Assembly (NCBI RefSeq): GCF_905475465.1
Contig: NC_062238.1
Span: 8,784,501 to 8,848,500 of the forward strand
DNA length: 64,000 nt
Source of the DNA: Pieris napi
Lineage: Eukaryota > Arthropoda > Insecta > Lepidoptera > Pieridae
Reading direction: 5' to 3'
Position 1 is the stretch's first letter; each line of letters begins with the position of its first letter. The position numbers and the translations under genes were made by a program. Under the pieces are notes generated by a model that ran no database searches, was not told the DNA's origin, and saw only the letters and a program-made list of their open reading frames with translations. This document shows positions 23,513 through 35,101 of the stretch, piece by piece.

Positions 23513-25413
23513 TTAAGCCTCTGAGTAATTGGCTTCATTTACAGTTCTTAGCGGATATACAATTATTTTGTTTACTTTCGGAAACTGGCTTGGACGTAAG
23601 TTAAGTTTGATTTTATACTTTACGAAATAAATTTTACTGATTAAAAAATATTTTATGGTAACAAAACAAGCAACAACAAATACGATCAATATTTTTTATT
23701 GTTATTTATTATTATATTTTAATAATTTAATGAGAACTTCATGTTTAATACTGAGACAGAAAAAACTCTGTTGGATATAGTTTTAACAATTACATGTCAC
23801 ACGCGTTCTGTGAAGCTTATGAAGTTTCTTTAATAGTATGAAGATCTTACTATATCATATCATATATGGAAATCGTAACTAATAGAAACTTCAATAAATA
23901 ACACATTTACTGCCAGTTCTTCAATCACGAAGGACACACTCGTATTGGCATGAAATTTTAATCACTCTTTTGTTTTAACTCTAGCCTTAACCAAAAAGTA
24001 CTTTTAGAATATGTTTTACAATTAAAAATAATTAATTTAATAAAAAAAAATATTTTTGCAAATATATTATTATTATTATTTACACATATATTACAGAGAT
24101 AATAATAATAATTTATTATCTCCCATATAACATTTGCAACAAACTTACACATTACATTTAAGAAGGTATTGGGAGACTGGTTTCCAAACTAGGTAAGAAC
24201 CTGTGATATGGATAATGTAGTAAGAGAACACGATGTTATTTGTTTTATTAGAATGGCAACACCACGCAATATCATAGACATCTTACAGGTTGTAAATTGT
24301 CAATGTGTCAAAGTCAATTTGTCATTAGTGCGGTGAAACGACCGTTTAATCTGCGACATATTATGTAGATTTATAACAGTAACATTATCATACCAAGGAT
24401 TTGTTTTATTTAAACGAATTAGAGGCTTCTAATTAAGTGGACAGTCCTAAAACCCTGCCATTTCAGGATTTGTATGTCCCGGCTGGTCTTAAATGGTTGT
24501 GATTTTAGGACCGTTTTAGAGTACATTTAAAGTACACTCAATTTCTAATGGACTTTGAACGCCTAATGTGGTTTGAAAAATTTTATTATACGTGGAAAAA
24601 GTATAGACCTTGAAACGAAAATATATTTACAATTTATTTGATAAATTATATTTTTGTTTTAATTGATATTCTGAAAATTTGAATTGCGATGAATAGTGTA
24701 TATAAAATATTGCGTGTTATATATAGTGTTAGATTTTAATGTGATTTTGATGATTATAGATTATCGTTTTTATTAATTCATAGTTAGCGTTTTCCAAAAA
24801 ATTCATGATGTTAAGTGAGAGCTACTAATCTTTACAAAATTGTTCACAAACTTCAGTAAATCTTAGTTTTTATTTAAAATATGTCATTTTGTCATAATAC
24901 TATCCAAAAGTTTTACACGAAAAAAAATTCAAACTCGTCTACTCTCTGTGCAAGCACAGCCGAACATTTCAAAATCGTACAAAAACCAATGATTTCGAAA
25001 TTAAACATAACTTTTAGTTTATAATACTGACTTAAAAGATATTGCAGATTTAACATAACGCTAATTTGGATTAAGATTTAATGTTAGTCAGTAACGTCGA
25101 ACTAAATAGTCAAGACTCCATAATCTTAGTTATTGCAACAATTCTCCGCATCGGAATAAAAACAATAGCTCGCATTGATGAAAGCTTTCTCGTGTTCACT
25201 TCGCTATTTTATTGTTCCCGATTGCAAACACTCTGGATGCAATGGGAATTTATTGACATTAAAGCTCATTTACAGATTACCCAGTAGATTACGCCGAAGT
25301 CCAATGGTGATCAGTTACAGTAGAACACGTACAACAATGGACTTTAGTACTTAAATTTGTACTAATAGTTTAAGAATTGGAAATTGTAAAATAATATGCA
25401 ATATCTATGTTAA
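23513..25413. other. Intergenic DNA, nothing recognised
   Basis: AT-rich. A trace of the ACTGCCAGTTCTTCAATCA repeat lies at 23910-23935. The frames at 23958-24152 and 25081-25287 show no domain. Confidence 0.35.
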
Positions 25414-25661
25414 CGTAAAATTGTAAAAACCGTTAGATTGTAATCTATCGGTTATCGGTATTCGGTAGATTGTACTACACTAACTTAGTTATCATTCAAA
25501 CTTCTTTGGTCAATTACAGATTAATTTTACTTCCCAACAATTTCATATAACTACCGAATAATAATACGTTAAATTGCAAGCAGTATGTTGAGTTGACAAT
25601 CTTTCGACAGTTTACAATCTCGCGAGATAGATTACAATCTAACGGTTTTTACAATTTTACG
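25414..25661. mobile_element. MITE with perfect 36-bp terminal inverted repeats (248 bp)
   Basis: Bases 25414-25449 (CGTAAAATTGTAAAAACCGT...AATCTATC) and 25626-25661 are perfect complements over 36 bp. The interior is AT-rich without coding. No certain target duplication was found, so the superfamily is open. Perfect arms suggest a recent insertion. Confidence 0.85.
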
Positions 25662-26860
25662 GTGACATCTATACTATACAAGGAAAATCGCATTTAAGTA
25701 AATAAAAGGGATTCATACGGATTTGAGAACGGGAAGTAAATGTAAATTTACGTTCCCCTGGGTACTATCATATAGTTTAATTGTATAGAGAAGACTCACG
25801 TACAACTAGAAACAAGTAAAACTTTCCGGATAACTTACACTAAGCCGAGTAACAGCTTGTGAGGCGATAAGCCGAGCTAAACACGAGGTGTACCAGATAA
25901 GCTTGTTAAGCTGATACCATCGATGTGGACCTAAATAGCGTCATAAAAGACTTGCATTCAGCATGAGATCTATAGTAATAGGTTGTTAGAATATTCACAA
26001 CCAAATATCTTGGTTCTTGATTTTCTATAATGTATTAAAAAATATAAGCTAAAATGCACTAAAAAGTATTAAATTATATTTATTTTTATTTATATAAAAT
26101 AATATAGATAATTATGTTTTATTTAGTTTATTTAAGCCCAAAAGCTATTAGGCAAATTTGAAGAGTAAAAATTACACAACGAAGTCAGTTTAAAAGAGCT
26201 TCCCTACTTTTGCTACAAAAGATTGTGTTGTTTACCTTTATTATTTTGAATATAGAACTTATTTTTCTTTTCATTTTGAAACCTGGCCTTTTCCAAAATG
26301 TTTGTAATACCAAGGAGTTTCCGTTATTATTCTAGAAGGCGCGCAATTCTGTTTCACTTATCTGTAAACGCACCCGTTTTGCGCGTTTGGTTATAGGTAT
26401 TGCGGTATCTGCTCTTTCGCAGAATTTGTTGTGAAAAAAAAACTGTCACTACAAACAAAAATATAACTTTGTTTTTTAAGTAACAAAAGACAATATAGAT
26501 TTAGAGCTTATGAATGTAACACAGCTTTTAAGAACACTTTTTGAGCTTATGTTATCCGCTCCAATATCGACTACTACGATACTATTCGCATCTGTAAAAC
26601 AAAAGTGCTTTTGAGAAATAAAACTTAATGATATCTGTATGCCCCGGAGCTCGGGTGCACTAACAATAATGTTTTATAACAACGAAAATAATCACATTGC
26701 GATGCTCACCTCGAGATTGGAAGTCGTTGGAGTTTCGCGGCTACCCCGTTAAGGCGGCAAAGATTATTCGAGATTATTCTGTCATATTCTTAGAATACAT
26801 TTTTATCTTTATTGCTTTAAAGTTGACAATATTCAGAGGGTTTTCTTCCCTAATGCCTTA
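25662..26860. other. Intergenic DNA, nothing recognised
   Basis: AT-rich. A less AT-rich patch at 26,640-26,770 holds no open frame of note. TTA at 26858-26860 is the target duplication of the next element. Confidence 0.35.
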
Positions 26861-27428
26861 GGCCGTTTCTCCACTGCTCCGGTCCGGAAAACGTTAATTA
26901 CCGATCCGATTTAGAAACTCACAACAGTACTTACGTACTTCTCCACTACTCCGGCATCCGGTTTTTAACCATCCGATAACTTGTTAGATCGGAACGCGGT
27001 GTTTTATCGGTCCAAGTATATCCAATAATACAAGAGGTTATAAATTATTATTCACAGGTTTATTTATAGTTTCTTTAATTTGAAAGAATCTGGATAACCT
27101 GGACCAAACCAAATTATGTTGCTATTTATTTATATTTTTATACCATAGTATTAGTGAACTATTTGTTAAGTAGATTATAATATTTTAAGATAGACAATAT
27201 AAAAAAAGTAATAAACTTGCCATGGCAATAAAATATTCAGAATTTAGAACGTTTTATTAATAAAATAAAGTATATGGGTTTAAGTAATATAAGTGTTGCA
27301 TGATAAATATACAAGTATCGATTATTGTCGGATCGGATATAGTGGAGAAGCGCAATCTGGCCTTCCGATATTTTTCTCATGACTCATTCCGGTATCTGAC
27401 GCCGGATCGGAGCAGTGGAGAAAGGGCC
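26861..27428. mobile_element. PIF/Harbinger-like MITE with TTA target duplication (568 bp)
   Basis: The left end GGCCGTTTCTCCACTGCTCC and the right end (complement GGCCCTTTCTCCACTGCTCC) are 19/20 identical. TTA flanks both sides (26858-26860 and 27429-27431). A GGCC-type terminus plus a 3-bp TWA duplication is the PIF/Harbinger pattern. A second, inner inverted pair (CTTCTCCACTACTCCGG near 26938; AGTGGAGAAGCGC near 27341) repeats the theme. The 81-codon frame 27300-27545 crosses the right end and is spurious. Confidence 0.8.
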
Positions 27429-27599
27429 TTAGAACCGTGGAACGATTTTCGGTTTTCGTCACATTCTTTTCCAATACAAAGCACTATATTATTATTTCTC
27501 CGGGAATTAAACTTAAATGAAACACAAACCATGCGCTTGCTATAGATTGATGAATTTATCTAAAAAATACAGAATTTCAACCTAAATATTGAAAGCCTG

Positions 27600-27740
27600 C
27601 CGTGCGATTCTGTAACTCACTTTTCGAACTCACACGGCGGCGGTCGCGCTCAAATCAGTCGTAAAGCAGTCATTTTAAGCGCGACCGCCGCTGCGAAAAC
27701 CGCTGTGTGAGTTTGAAAAGTGAGTTACAGAATCGCAAGG
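27600..27740. mobile_element. Foldback MITE, family 1 copy 2 (141 bp)
   Basis: It is almost a complete palindrome: CCGTGCGATTCTGTAACTCA at the left, its complement ending CGCAAGG at 27740, and inner GGCGGTCGCGCT / AGCGCGACCGCC. CTG flanks both sides, as in the copy at 2711-2868. Confidence 0.85.
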
Positions 27741-27754
27741 CTGTAAAGAAAATG

Positions 27755-27835
27755 TATCAAGAAAGCAGATACAGAGATCTGAGGCCAACACAAAGATCGG
27801 TAGCGCCACTGTTGCAAAAATGTAAATTTAGTTGT
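27755..27835 (+). mobile_element. SINE tail fragment
   Basis: GATCTGAGGCCAACACAAAG and GGTAGCGCCACTGTTG match the tail of the SINE family at 5547. The head is missing. Confidence 0.6.
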
Positions 27836-28360
27836 CTTAAAACGTATTTATAATAAAGACACAGGAAAATACATAAAACCTTATTTGCAAACTGTTATAT
27901 CAAACGAAAAATATTACCTATAAACGAAAACATATATTAAAATATAAATCCTGGCTATATAATACTCTTTTGTGGATTATCTGCAACGTTTTCATCTATG
28001 AGGAGAAGCGTTGTTTTCTGGAAATTAGACAGAGCTTCAGTGCTCGCGGCGGAAAGCTTATTTACATAGAGAGTGGGTAGACCCTGAAATACTGATTATT
28101 TCTATTATTTCGCCCCACACTCCTATTTCATTTCTTTAATTCCTCATCTTAGATGAATTTGCATAAATGTTTGTCCGTTTGAGCTTTAGCCGACAAAGCT
28201 AATATAATTTAGGTGAATAATTTGTTTTCAGTTAAAAATGTTTTTGAACTCGAACGACATTTTTGGGCAATCGACTGCTTGTAAACCGTTTTGGTTAAGT
28301 TTTGGAGGAAAACCTGATTTTTATTTAACCTAGTCTAAGATTACTTTGGAGATCTACGTT
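27836..28360. other. Intergenic DNA, nothing recognised
   Basis: AT-rich, no supported feature. Confidence 0.3.
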
Positions 28361-28486
28361 TTTTTTATGTTACGAGGCAGGAGGCCAGGATTCTCATCTG
28401 ATGTTAAGTGATACCACCGCCCATGGAAACTCGCACTGCCTAAAGGCTCGCAAGCGCGCTGCCGGCCTTTTAAGAATTGGTAAGAT
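28361..28486 (-). mobile_element. CR1-like LINE 3' tail, inverted fragment
   Basis: GAGGCAGGAGGCCAGGATTC, ATGTTAAGTGATACCACCGC and GCTGCCGGCCTTTTAAGAAT repeat the tail seen at 7580 and 32160. It faces the plus-strand LINE fragment that follows. Confidence 0.7.
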
Positions 28487-28597
28487 CTACGTAGCTCCAC
28501 ATATGAATCGGCATGTTAGTTACCATAGTTACGACTTATTTGGATATTTTAATTTCTTTGCACATAAGTTTTTATTGTGTAAACATAAATTAGCATT

Positions 28598-29088
28598 CAA
28601 GCAGCTGGGTGTGCTTAGCAAGGCAAGACGGTACTTGACTCTGGGCCATCGCTTGCAACTGCATACAGCGCAAATTCACCACATGGAGTGCCCTTGTCAG
28701 CTCTGAGTGGGAGCTCCCTAGTATTAGCTCCATTCACTTACCGTATTCAACGAAGAGCGTTTCGAACCGTCGACGACCAAAGCCCTTTCGGTGCGGCTGG
28801 GTTTGGATTAATAACTGCAGCTAAGTTTCATCGTCGGACATTGAGGCATAATACGAATTCCACCCGTATCACCTCGATGTCCGTCATTCCAGAACTGAGC
28901 GTTGAAAGGCAGTTAGACTCAGCTACCCACTGAAGTATTTTCGAACCAATTTGACTTCGGGTTCTTTAAGAAAAGATCATACCAATTCTTAAAAGGCCGA
29001 CAACGCACGCGAGCCCTTTGAGTGTCGATGACCCCTGACATCACTTAAAATCAATTGAGCCTGTTTCACCCTATTCTATAATTAAAAT
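28598..29088 (+). pseudogene. CR1-like LINE ORF2 C-terminus with 3' UTR, broken
   Basis: Translated pieces QLGVLSKARRYLTLGHRLQL, YRIQRRAFRTVDD and GFGLITAAKFHRRTLRHNTN follow the order of the C-terminal region of CR1-type ORF2 proteins (KLGVLSRAR..., IQRRAVRIVDD, LIPAAEFHHRTTRH). Frames change near 28690 and after 28860, so it is not functional. Bases 28937-29088 are the sense-strand 3' UTR (complement of the 7580-7740 type). Confidence 0.8.
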
Positions 29089-29130
29089 AGATAGTTAATA
29101 ATTTATTCATATGGGTAACACAATGTACAC

Positions 29131-29220
29131 TTCTAATTTTACATTTACTGCCAGTTCTCAAATCAAGGGCGTAGAACGGGAGAGAAGAACTGGCAATAAA
29201 TTGTCCGCTAGTCTTTTTAA
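29131..29220 (-). repeat. Interspersed repeat with ACTGCCAGTTCTCAAATCAA, copy 2
   Basis: Nearly identical to 10120-10215, including GGGCGTAGAACGGGAGAGAA and GAACTGGCAATAAA. Confidence 0.7.
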
Positions 29221-29993
29221 TTGCCGATAATACGGTACAGTAACAAAATACGGTATTATATCTTAAGGTTAAGTACGACAGGCTGCCTTATTGCTCATAA
29301 GCGTACCTCTTTCAGGTACTTCCGTACAATCACAGGCTTAGGTAGATATGATATACAGGGTGTCCCATAAAGAATTAAAATCTTAAACCATAATTATTAA
29401 CTAATTTTTTTTATATAAATAATAAATCCTGAAATCTAAAATAGACGATGCATGCTTTAAAATAGGAATCGCCCTATATCACCGTGCCTTTAGAATTCTA
29501 AGCAAACAAAACAAAGGAATTACAGTTGATTTAGGGAAATTATATTTTAAGCACTAACCAGTTTATAATATTAATTAACCATCTTCTAATAACACGTATT
29601 GTTGCAGCATGATTAAGATGCAAATTGCTTTGTACTCAGCTCTATGATATATAGATCATAATTATGTTATAGCGATGATAAATCTACGCGAGAAATATGA
29701 TTTAGTTTGTGATATTATAATGGATATTGAATTATTGGTTTGTTTTAGTTATCACTATTTTAACCAAAAACTAAATTCAAGACAGTTCGTAATTCAATAT
29801 ATTCGATTCGAAATTATCACTGAATAAATTCAAAACTCTCGTTAAACGTAAATTAATCAACATAACTTTTTATAAATTTGACGATTATTTAAATGATCCT
29901 AATCCTTGGGATTGATTTGCTTCAGTTCAAATATTTATAGCTGCTGTGCCTTACAATCAATTTGTATGACTCAAAACTTGCCGATTAAATAGA
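29221..29993. other. Intergenic DNA with a possible transposon end
   Basis: ACAGGGTGTCCCATAAAG near 29356 is a word that opens several insect repeats; no partner end was found. The remainder is unassigned. Confidence 0.3.
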
Positions 29994-30216
29994 GTGGCGG
30001 AGAGTTTCTTGCGAGTTCTTCTTGCCCTCTTCTTGAACTGGTGAACTGGTAGTTAATGTCACTGTATACGTATAATTTCGTGCCAGTTCTTCTTGCCCTC
30101 TACGCCTTGCGAACTGGCGAACTGGTAGTCAATGTAAGTGTATAATTAATTTAACATCTTTTGTTTTCGTTCATAAGTGTACTTGGTTACCTATATGAAT
30201 AAAGTTATTTTAAGTT
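29994..30216 (+). repeat. Interspersed repeat, internally duplicated head
   Basis: The head AGTTCTTCTTGCCCTCT occurs twice (near 30016 and 30085). It is followed by CGTTCATAAGTGTACTTGG and ATGAATAAAGTTATTTT, an AATAAA-type end. It belongs with 17502-17630. Confidence 0.6.
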
Positions 30217-30488
30217 TGAGATACATTAATAATAATAATAGTAACTTTGTAATTTTTGTCTTGTTCTATTGGTCATGTTTCGTAATAGATAAGTGGGTGA
30301 TCAGTATGGTATCGTATTTATTATAAACTTTGTTTTTATTATATACAATAATGAATTATATTATGAGCCATGGAATATCGAATATAATATTTATAAAGTG
30401 TTGTAATTGTAATGGGAGACATATTTCTTCTGTACCTACTTCATTAGCTATATTTTATTATATTATTATCAAAACAAGTAAATCTAAT
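30217..30488. other. Intergenic DNA, nothing recognised
   Basis: AT-rich; an (AAT)n run near 30229. Confidence 0.3.
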
Positions 30489-30790
30489 ATATAAAATTCT
30501 CGTGTCGCGGTATTTGTAGTTAAACTCCTCCGAAACGGCTTGACTGATTCTCATGAAATTTTGTGTGCATATTGGGTATGTCTGAGAATCGGACAACATC
30601 TATTTTTCATGCCCCTAAATGTTAAGGGTAGACCCTAAATTATGATTTTTATTTTTTAGGTAATTTTTTTTTTATGATACAGCACTAAAAAATACATACA
30701 ACCCCTAATTTTCACCCCTCTACGATTAACCCCTATTTTTTATTATAAATGATAAACATGGCAAAACAACGTTTGCCGGATCAGCTAGTT
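30489..30790 (-). repeat. Interspersed repeat opening CTAGCTGACCCGGCAAACG type, copy 3
   Basis: Reverse orientation: it begins ATATAAAATTCTCGTGTCGC and ends GCAAAACAACGTTTGCCGGA followed by TCAGCTAG. It is the complement of copy 2 at 16771. Confidence 0.7.
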
Positions 30791-30964
30791 TTCTTATAAT
30801 GATTTTCTTTGTTACAAGCAAATAATTTCTTGATAGTAGGTACGCATACGTACTTAGAATGGTTTACCCTTCGTAGCCAAGGTTTCAATGTATAACCTAA
30901 CCATATAAAGTCGTACATAGCCACTAGACTGACATACCTTAGTTTTTATAAACCTTTATATTTA

Positions 30965-31015
30965 ATCAAGACCTAAAGAGTTTTTAGCGCTACTGATTTT
31001 ATTTTTTTAATATTT
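30965..31015 (+). mobile_element. SINE tail fragment
   Basis: CAAGACCTAAAGAG, AGCGCTACTGATTTTATTT: the last part of the 5547-type SINE. Confidence 0.55.
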
Positions 31016-31969
31016 AATTAACAAGAGTAATTAATATTTAAAACGACGAAGCTTTCAAGACATCCCTTTAATAACCACAAAGAATTCACTCAATAATGCT
31101 AGGAGCTTTAAGCTCGAACCAAAAACCAGCGAGCCAAAAGCTGTAAAAAACTTAACAATTATGTTAATGGCTACGTAAAAAATCCCAAAAGTATCCAGGA
31201 CTTGACCACAGTTTTACTACTTCCAGTAATTCAAAAATATTCTAATGTTACTGTAAGCTGATTTATAATGATTTTTTATATATTTAACTCGGGTCAAAAA
31301 TTACTAATGGGGTTATGAAGGAATCGCTAATAAAACCTCCAGGGTAGCCTTGCCGCATCCCACCACGTGATCAGTAAATTCACGGTACTCAAAGGTAATT
31401 TATGATGTGTATGATAATAATTATTCATCTAAAAAAAACCCTTCGACTCATTCAAATAGGATAGATTGATAGAACATTGATACAATTTATTCAATAGTAT
31501 AATATATTTTTTTAAATAGATCGATATTGCCATAAATCAAATAGGCAATGACTTTATTTACCATTTTAGTCAGATTTTAAAAAGTAATCAACTTGAAATA
31601 CATTTAAAGATATAATATTTTTAAAACACATAAGATTTGATATACTGCCAAATGGTAACAAGTGTATTCATTCATAAATGTTAAATCCTGTATTACTACA
31701 TTTTTACTTTTATAAGTAATTTGTTAAGTATTTTTTTTTTATATTCTACATATTACTGATAGATATTTTTGTATTACTAAAACTTTACTATATTCTGCTA
31801 TTGGGCTGGCTTAGTTCCAGCGAGTTCATTAGTAAGGATTAATTGAATCTTGTCGACTTCGCGAACATTCCTTGACTTTGTCTATTGTGTCGATTCTTGT
31901 AACGATACTTTGTCAGCTTCCGCGCTTGTTGCTAGTATGACTTTCCTAAATACTCGTATTAAACAATTG
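31016..31969. other. Intergenic DNA, nothing recognised
   Basis: AT-rich, no supported feature. Confidence 0.35.
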
Positions 31970-32150
31970 AGTGGCGTGGTCTTGGCCTCAGACTGCATTT
32001 TTTCTTTTATCATGCTTGCCTTTCTGTGACTTATACAAATAGTCGATTTTTTGCACTAATATAACCCGGTATCCTGACGATGCTTTTCTTTGCAGTAATG
32101 TTAAATGCGCAGATAACAAGAAATCCAGTAGTGCGCAGCTATAGTAGGTA
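31970..32150 (-). mobile_element. tRNA-derived SINE, degenerate reversed copy
   Basis: GGTCTTGGCCTCAGACTG at the left is the reversed tail. TGTTAAATGCGCAGATAAC and AGTGCGCAGCTA are the reversed body and head. The middle is much diverged. Confidence 0.55.
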
Positions 32151-32510
32151 TTTTTATAGAATACCTGATGTTAAGTGATACCACCGCCCATGGACACTCT
32201 CAATGCCAGAGGGCTCGCAAGTGCGTTGCCGACCTTTTAAGAATTGGTACGCTCTTTTTTTGAAGGACGCTAAGTCGAATTGGTCCGGAAAAACTTCAGT
32301 GGCAGCTGGTTCCACATAGTAGTGGTGCGCAGCAAAAACTGTCTTGAAAAATGCTCAGTTGTGGAACGGCGGACGTCAAAGTGATACGGGTGGAATTTCG
32401 TATTCTGCCTCGACGTCCGTTGATGAAACTCAGCTGCAGGTATTAATCCGAACAACTCGTCTGAACACTCTCGATGGTGAATGCGGTAGAAGATAAAGAG
32501 TTCGACCTCA
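32151..32510 (-). pseudogene. CR1-like LINE ORF2 C-terminus and 3' UTR
   Basis: On the minus strand the translation reads ELFIFYRIHHRECSDELFG, then LIPAAEFHQRTSRQNTKFHP, then STTEHFSRQFLLRTTTMWNQ and LPLKFF. This is the conserved end of CR1-like ORF2 (SLCVFYRIYHGECSEELF...LIPAAEFHHRT...RTTKMWNQLP). The 3' UTR follows at 32160-32280. The piece is open from about 32,510 to the stop at 32,270, but 5'-truncated and so non-autonomous. Confidence 0.85.
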
Positions 32511-32868
32511 GGACTAAGTGTCGCATTCTCAAGCTACAATCCAACATAATATAATAAGCACCAAAATCAATTATTAATTTAAAGTGATATATTCAACCCC
32601 AAAGTGTTTTAATTCAAAGTCGGCTCAAGATTACTATTCGAAATGTGGAAATCCAAACCACAAACGCCTATCAATCGTATTACTGCCGCATGAGCGACCA
32701 CTTAAATTAGAAATCCAGATGAATTATCGTTTAAATCGATTCAAAAGCCAGTTATTAGTAGTCACTAGTCATGGTAGGCATACAGATTGCAGATTACAAG
32801 CTCTTTGACTACCGTTCTATTAGTTTGATTTTCCGGCAATAGTGTATGGAAATCTATTATATACTGAT
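32511..32868. other. Intergenic DNA, nothing recognised
   Basis: A 74-codon plus frame (32584-32808) has no recognisable domain and no splice context. Confidence 0.3.
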
Positions 32869-33130
32869 CATTGTTGGCCTAGTGGCTTCAGACGACTCTC
32901 ATCCCTGAGGTCGAAGGTTCGATCCGCGGCTGTGCACCAATTGACTTTCTTTCCACGTACGCATTTAACATTCGCTCGAACGGTGAAGGAACACATCGTG
33001 AGGAAAACGGCTTGCCTTAGAAGCAAAAACCAATTCAGAATTCACTATATTGACAAATGATCATGAAATAGATACAGAAATCTGAACTTAAAAAGTTGTA
33101 GATGTTGCAACGCTACTAATTTATTTTTAT
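32869..33130 (+). mobile_element. tRNA-derived SINE, diverged copy
   Basis: The head TTGGCCTAGTGGCTTCAG, the B box GGTTCGATCCGCGGCTGTGC (one substitution), the body CGCTCGAACGGTGAAGGAAC and a shortened tail. The middle has an internal deletion relative to 33867. Confidence 0.8.
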
Positions 33131-33866
33131 TTCTTATGGTTTATGTTATAAGATATTTATGTAACTAATGGTTAATTCAAAGGTTAATTCTTAAAAAATA
33201 TATATGAAATATACTCGTACATGTTATAGTAGTTCAAAAACGAACACAAGATGACTAAAACATAATTATGAATGAAATCCGACGTAAAAACCCTTTATGT
33301 TATATTATGGTAATTAAATGTAAAAATAATAATTCAAATATATAATATGTTCGTGAATGCCCTCTGAATGTCTCAAGAACTTTGCAACGCGTTTGATGTC
33401 TATGACATTGGTACGTCGACGTTTAATCACGCACTTATTATATGTTAAATGCTGCGATAAAACTTATATTTATGAGCTTATTGTAATCTTACTACGTTCT
33501 AGATTGACTTGACACGTTAATGAAACAAGTAACGATCCCCTTTATTGATATAAATTAAATCTGTCTTACGCTTTAACTTTTTTCAGTAAATCTGTGTTTA
33601 TTTTGCGATGAAGAAACAGATATAATACTTCAATTAAAACTGTACGATTCGAATATTGAACGTTCTTTACAGAATACTAAATCTCAATGTTGTTACATAT
33701 AATTCCTGGAAATGCGCTGTTATTTATTTTATCATAACGGAAATACATACGTACTGTAGCTATATCTAACATTTCAATTAATATTGGTGCATGTGCGCCT
33801 GGAATGTTTCCTAGAAAATATTCTTCACAAAGCGAACTGTAAATATTATTTTACCTATTAATTGTA
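33131..33866. other. Intergenic DNA, nothing recognised
   Basis: AT-rich, no supported feature. Confidence 0.35.
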
Positions 33867-34158
33867 GAGCAGTGTTGGCTTCGGCGTGCGACTCTCATCC
33901 TTGAGGTCGTAGGTTCGATCCCCAGCTGTGCACCAATGGACTTTCTTTCTATGTGTGAATTTAACATTCGCTCGAACGGTAAAGGTAAACATCGTGAGGA
34001 AACCGGCATGTCTTAGACCCAAAAAGTCAACGGCGTGCGTCAGGCACAGAAGGCTGATCACCTACTTGCCTATTAGCTTAACAAATGATCATGAAACAGA
34101 TACAAAAATCTGAGGCCCAGACCTAAAAAGGTCGTAGCGCCACTGATTTTTTTTTATT
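33867..34158 (+). mobile_element. tRNA-derived SINE, near-complete copy
   Basis: The A-box region is shortened (GCAGTGTTGGCTTCGGCGTG), the B box is GGTTCGATCCCCAGCTGTGC, and the body and the tail GGCCCAGACCTAAAAAGGTC with GCGCCACTGATTTTTT are present. Overlapping small frames on both strands are artefacts of this repeat. Confidence 0.85.
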
Positions 34159-34344
34159 AATTGTTGATGCAGGAATGAAATTTATACGAGTCATTAAAAT
34201 TCATACCAATTTTTTAATTCCTCATTTGTTAAAATAACACAAAAACTTCAAACACTTTAGTTATATTTATGTAATGCCCTATGTGAGTTTGGGCATCTGA
34301 TTTCAGATGCCGTTATTTACCGTAGAAATTTCGTGTTTTTTTTT

Positions 34345-34480
34345 GTATTTTCTCACGATGTTTACCTTCACCGTACAGTAAATGCGCAGATAAAAAGAAA
34401 AATATATGGGTGCATAGTCGGGATTTTAAATGCAGGACCTTAATAAGAGTTGCATGCTCAAACCACAAGTTAACATGCTC
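34345..34480 (-). mobile_element. tRNA-derived SINE fragment, reversed
   Basis: TCTCACGATGTTTACCTTCA, AAATGCGCAGATAA and GTGCATAGTCGGGATTTTAA are the reversed body and head of the same SINE family. Confidence 0.65.
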
Positions 34481-35101
34481 TGTTTTAAACAAAATTCATA
34501 TATATTTAGGAACTTGACATTTATTTTATTAATCAGGTTGATAAAGAAATATTAATTCTCATTAACATAGTACTATATATTTATAGCGTATTGGATAAGC
34601 CATAATTCCCTTGTAATCACTGATATTTAATAATAAGTATTACTAATGAATTCAATCCGATTATAACAGTTTAATTAATATCAAAGCCAATATAACCATT
34701 AACCGCCCTCATAAACATTGTATTTGCTAATGGATATTATTTTATGTACGCAACGGTTCAGTAATAACTAATTATCCTATATCTACGTTGGAATATAATA
34801 CATTTATTAACTTTTTAGTACATATCATCGCTGTTATTTACCGAACTATATAAATGGACCTATTCTCATACATTTTAAATATATGTATAATCATAATAAA
34901 AAACTGTCAATGCATAGGAGATTTTTATACAAATAAATATTGTACGGTAGTCTCAAATAGACCATATATATGCAATATCGATTAGATATCCAGCAAAACC
35001 TTTTACATTGCTACATTACAGTAGATGTGTTACCCTCGTGACGCGGGATTTCCTACTACTGCCGTGCGTTGAAACCCACATATCAATGGATTTATTATTT
35101 A
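34481..35101. other. Intergenic DNA, nothing recognised
   Basis: AT-rich, no supported feature. Confidence 0.3.

Noticed and set aside
33858..34113. Frames on both strands around 33,860-34,110, and similar ones at 18405 and 32842
   Set aside because: Translations of SINE bodies (FFLCAHLTFAQTVKENIVRK type), repeated wherever the SINE occurs.
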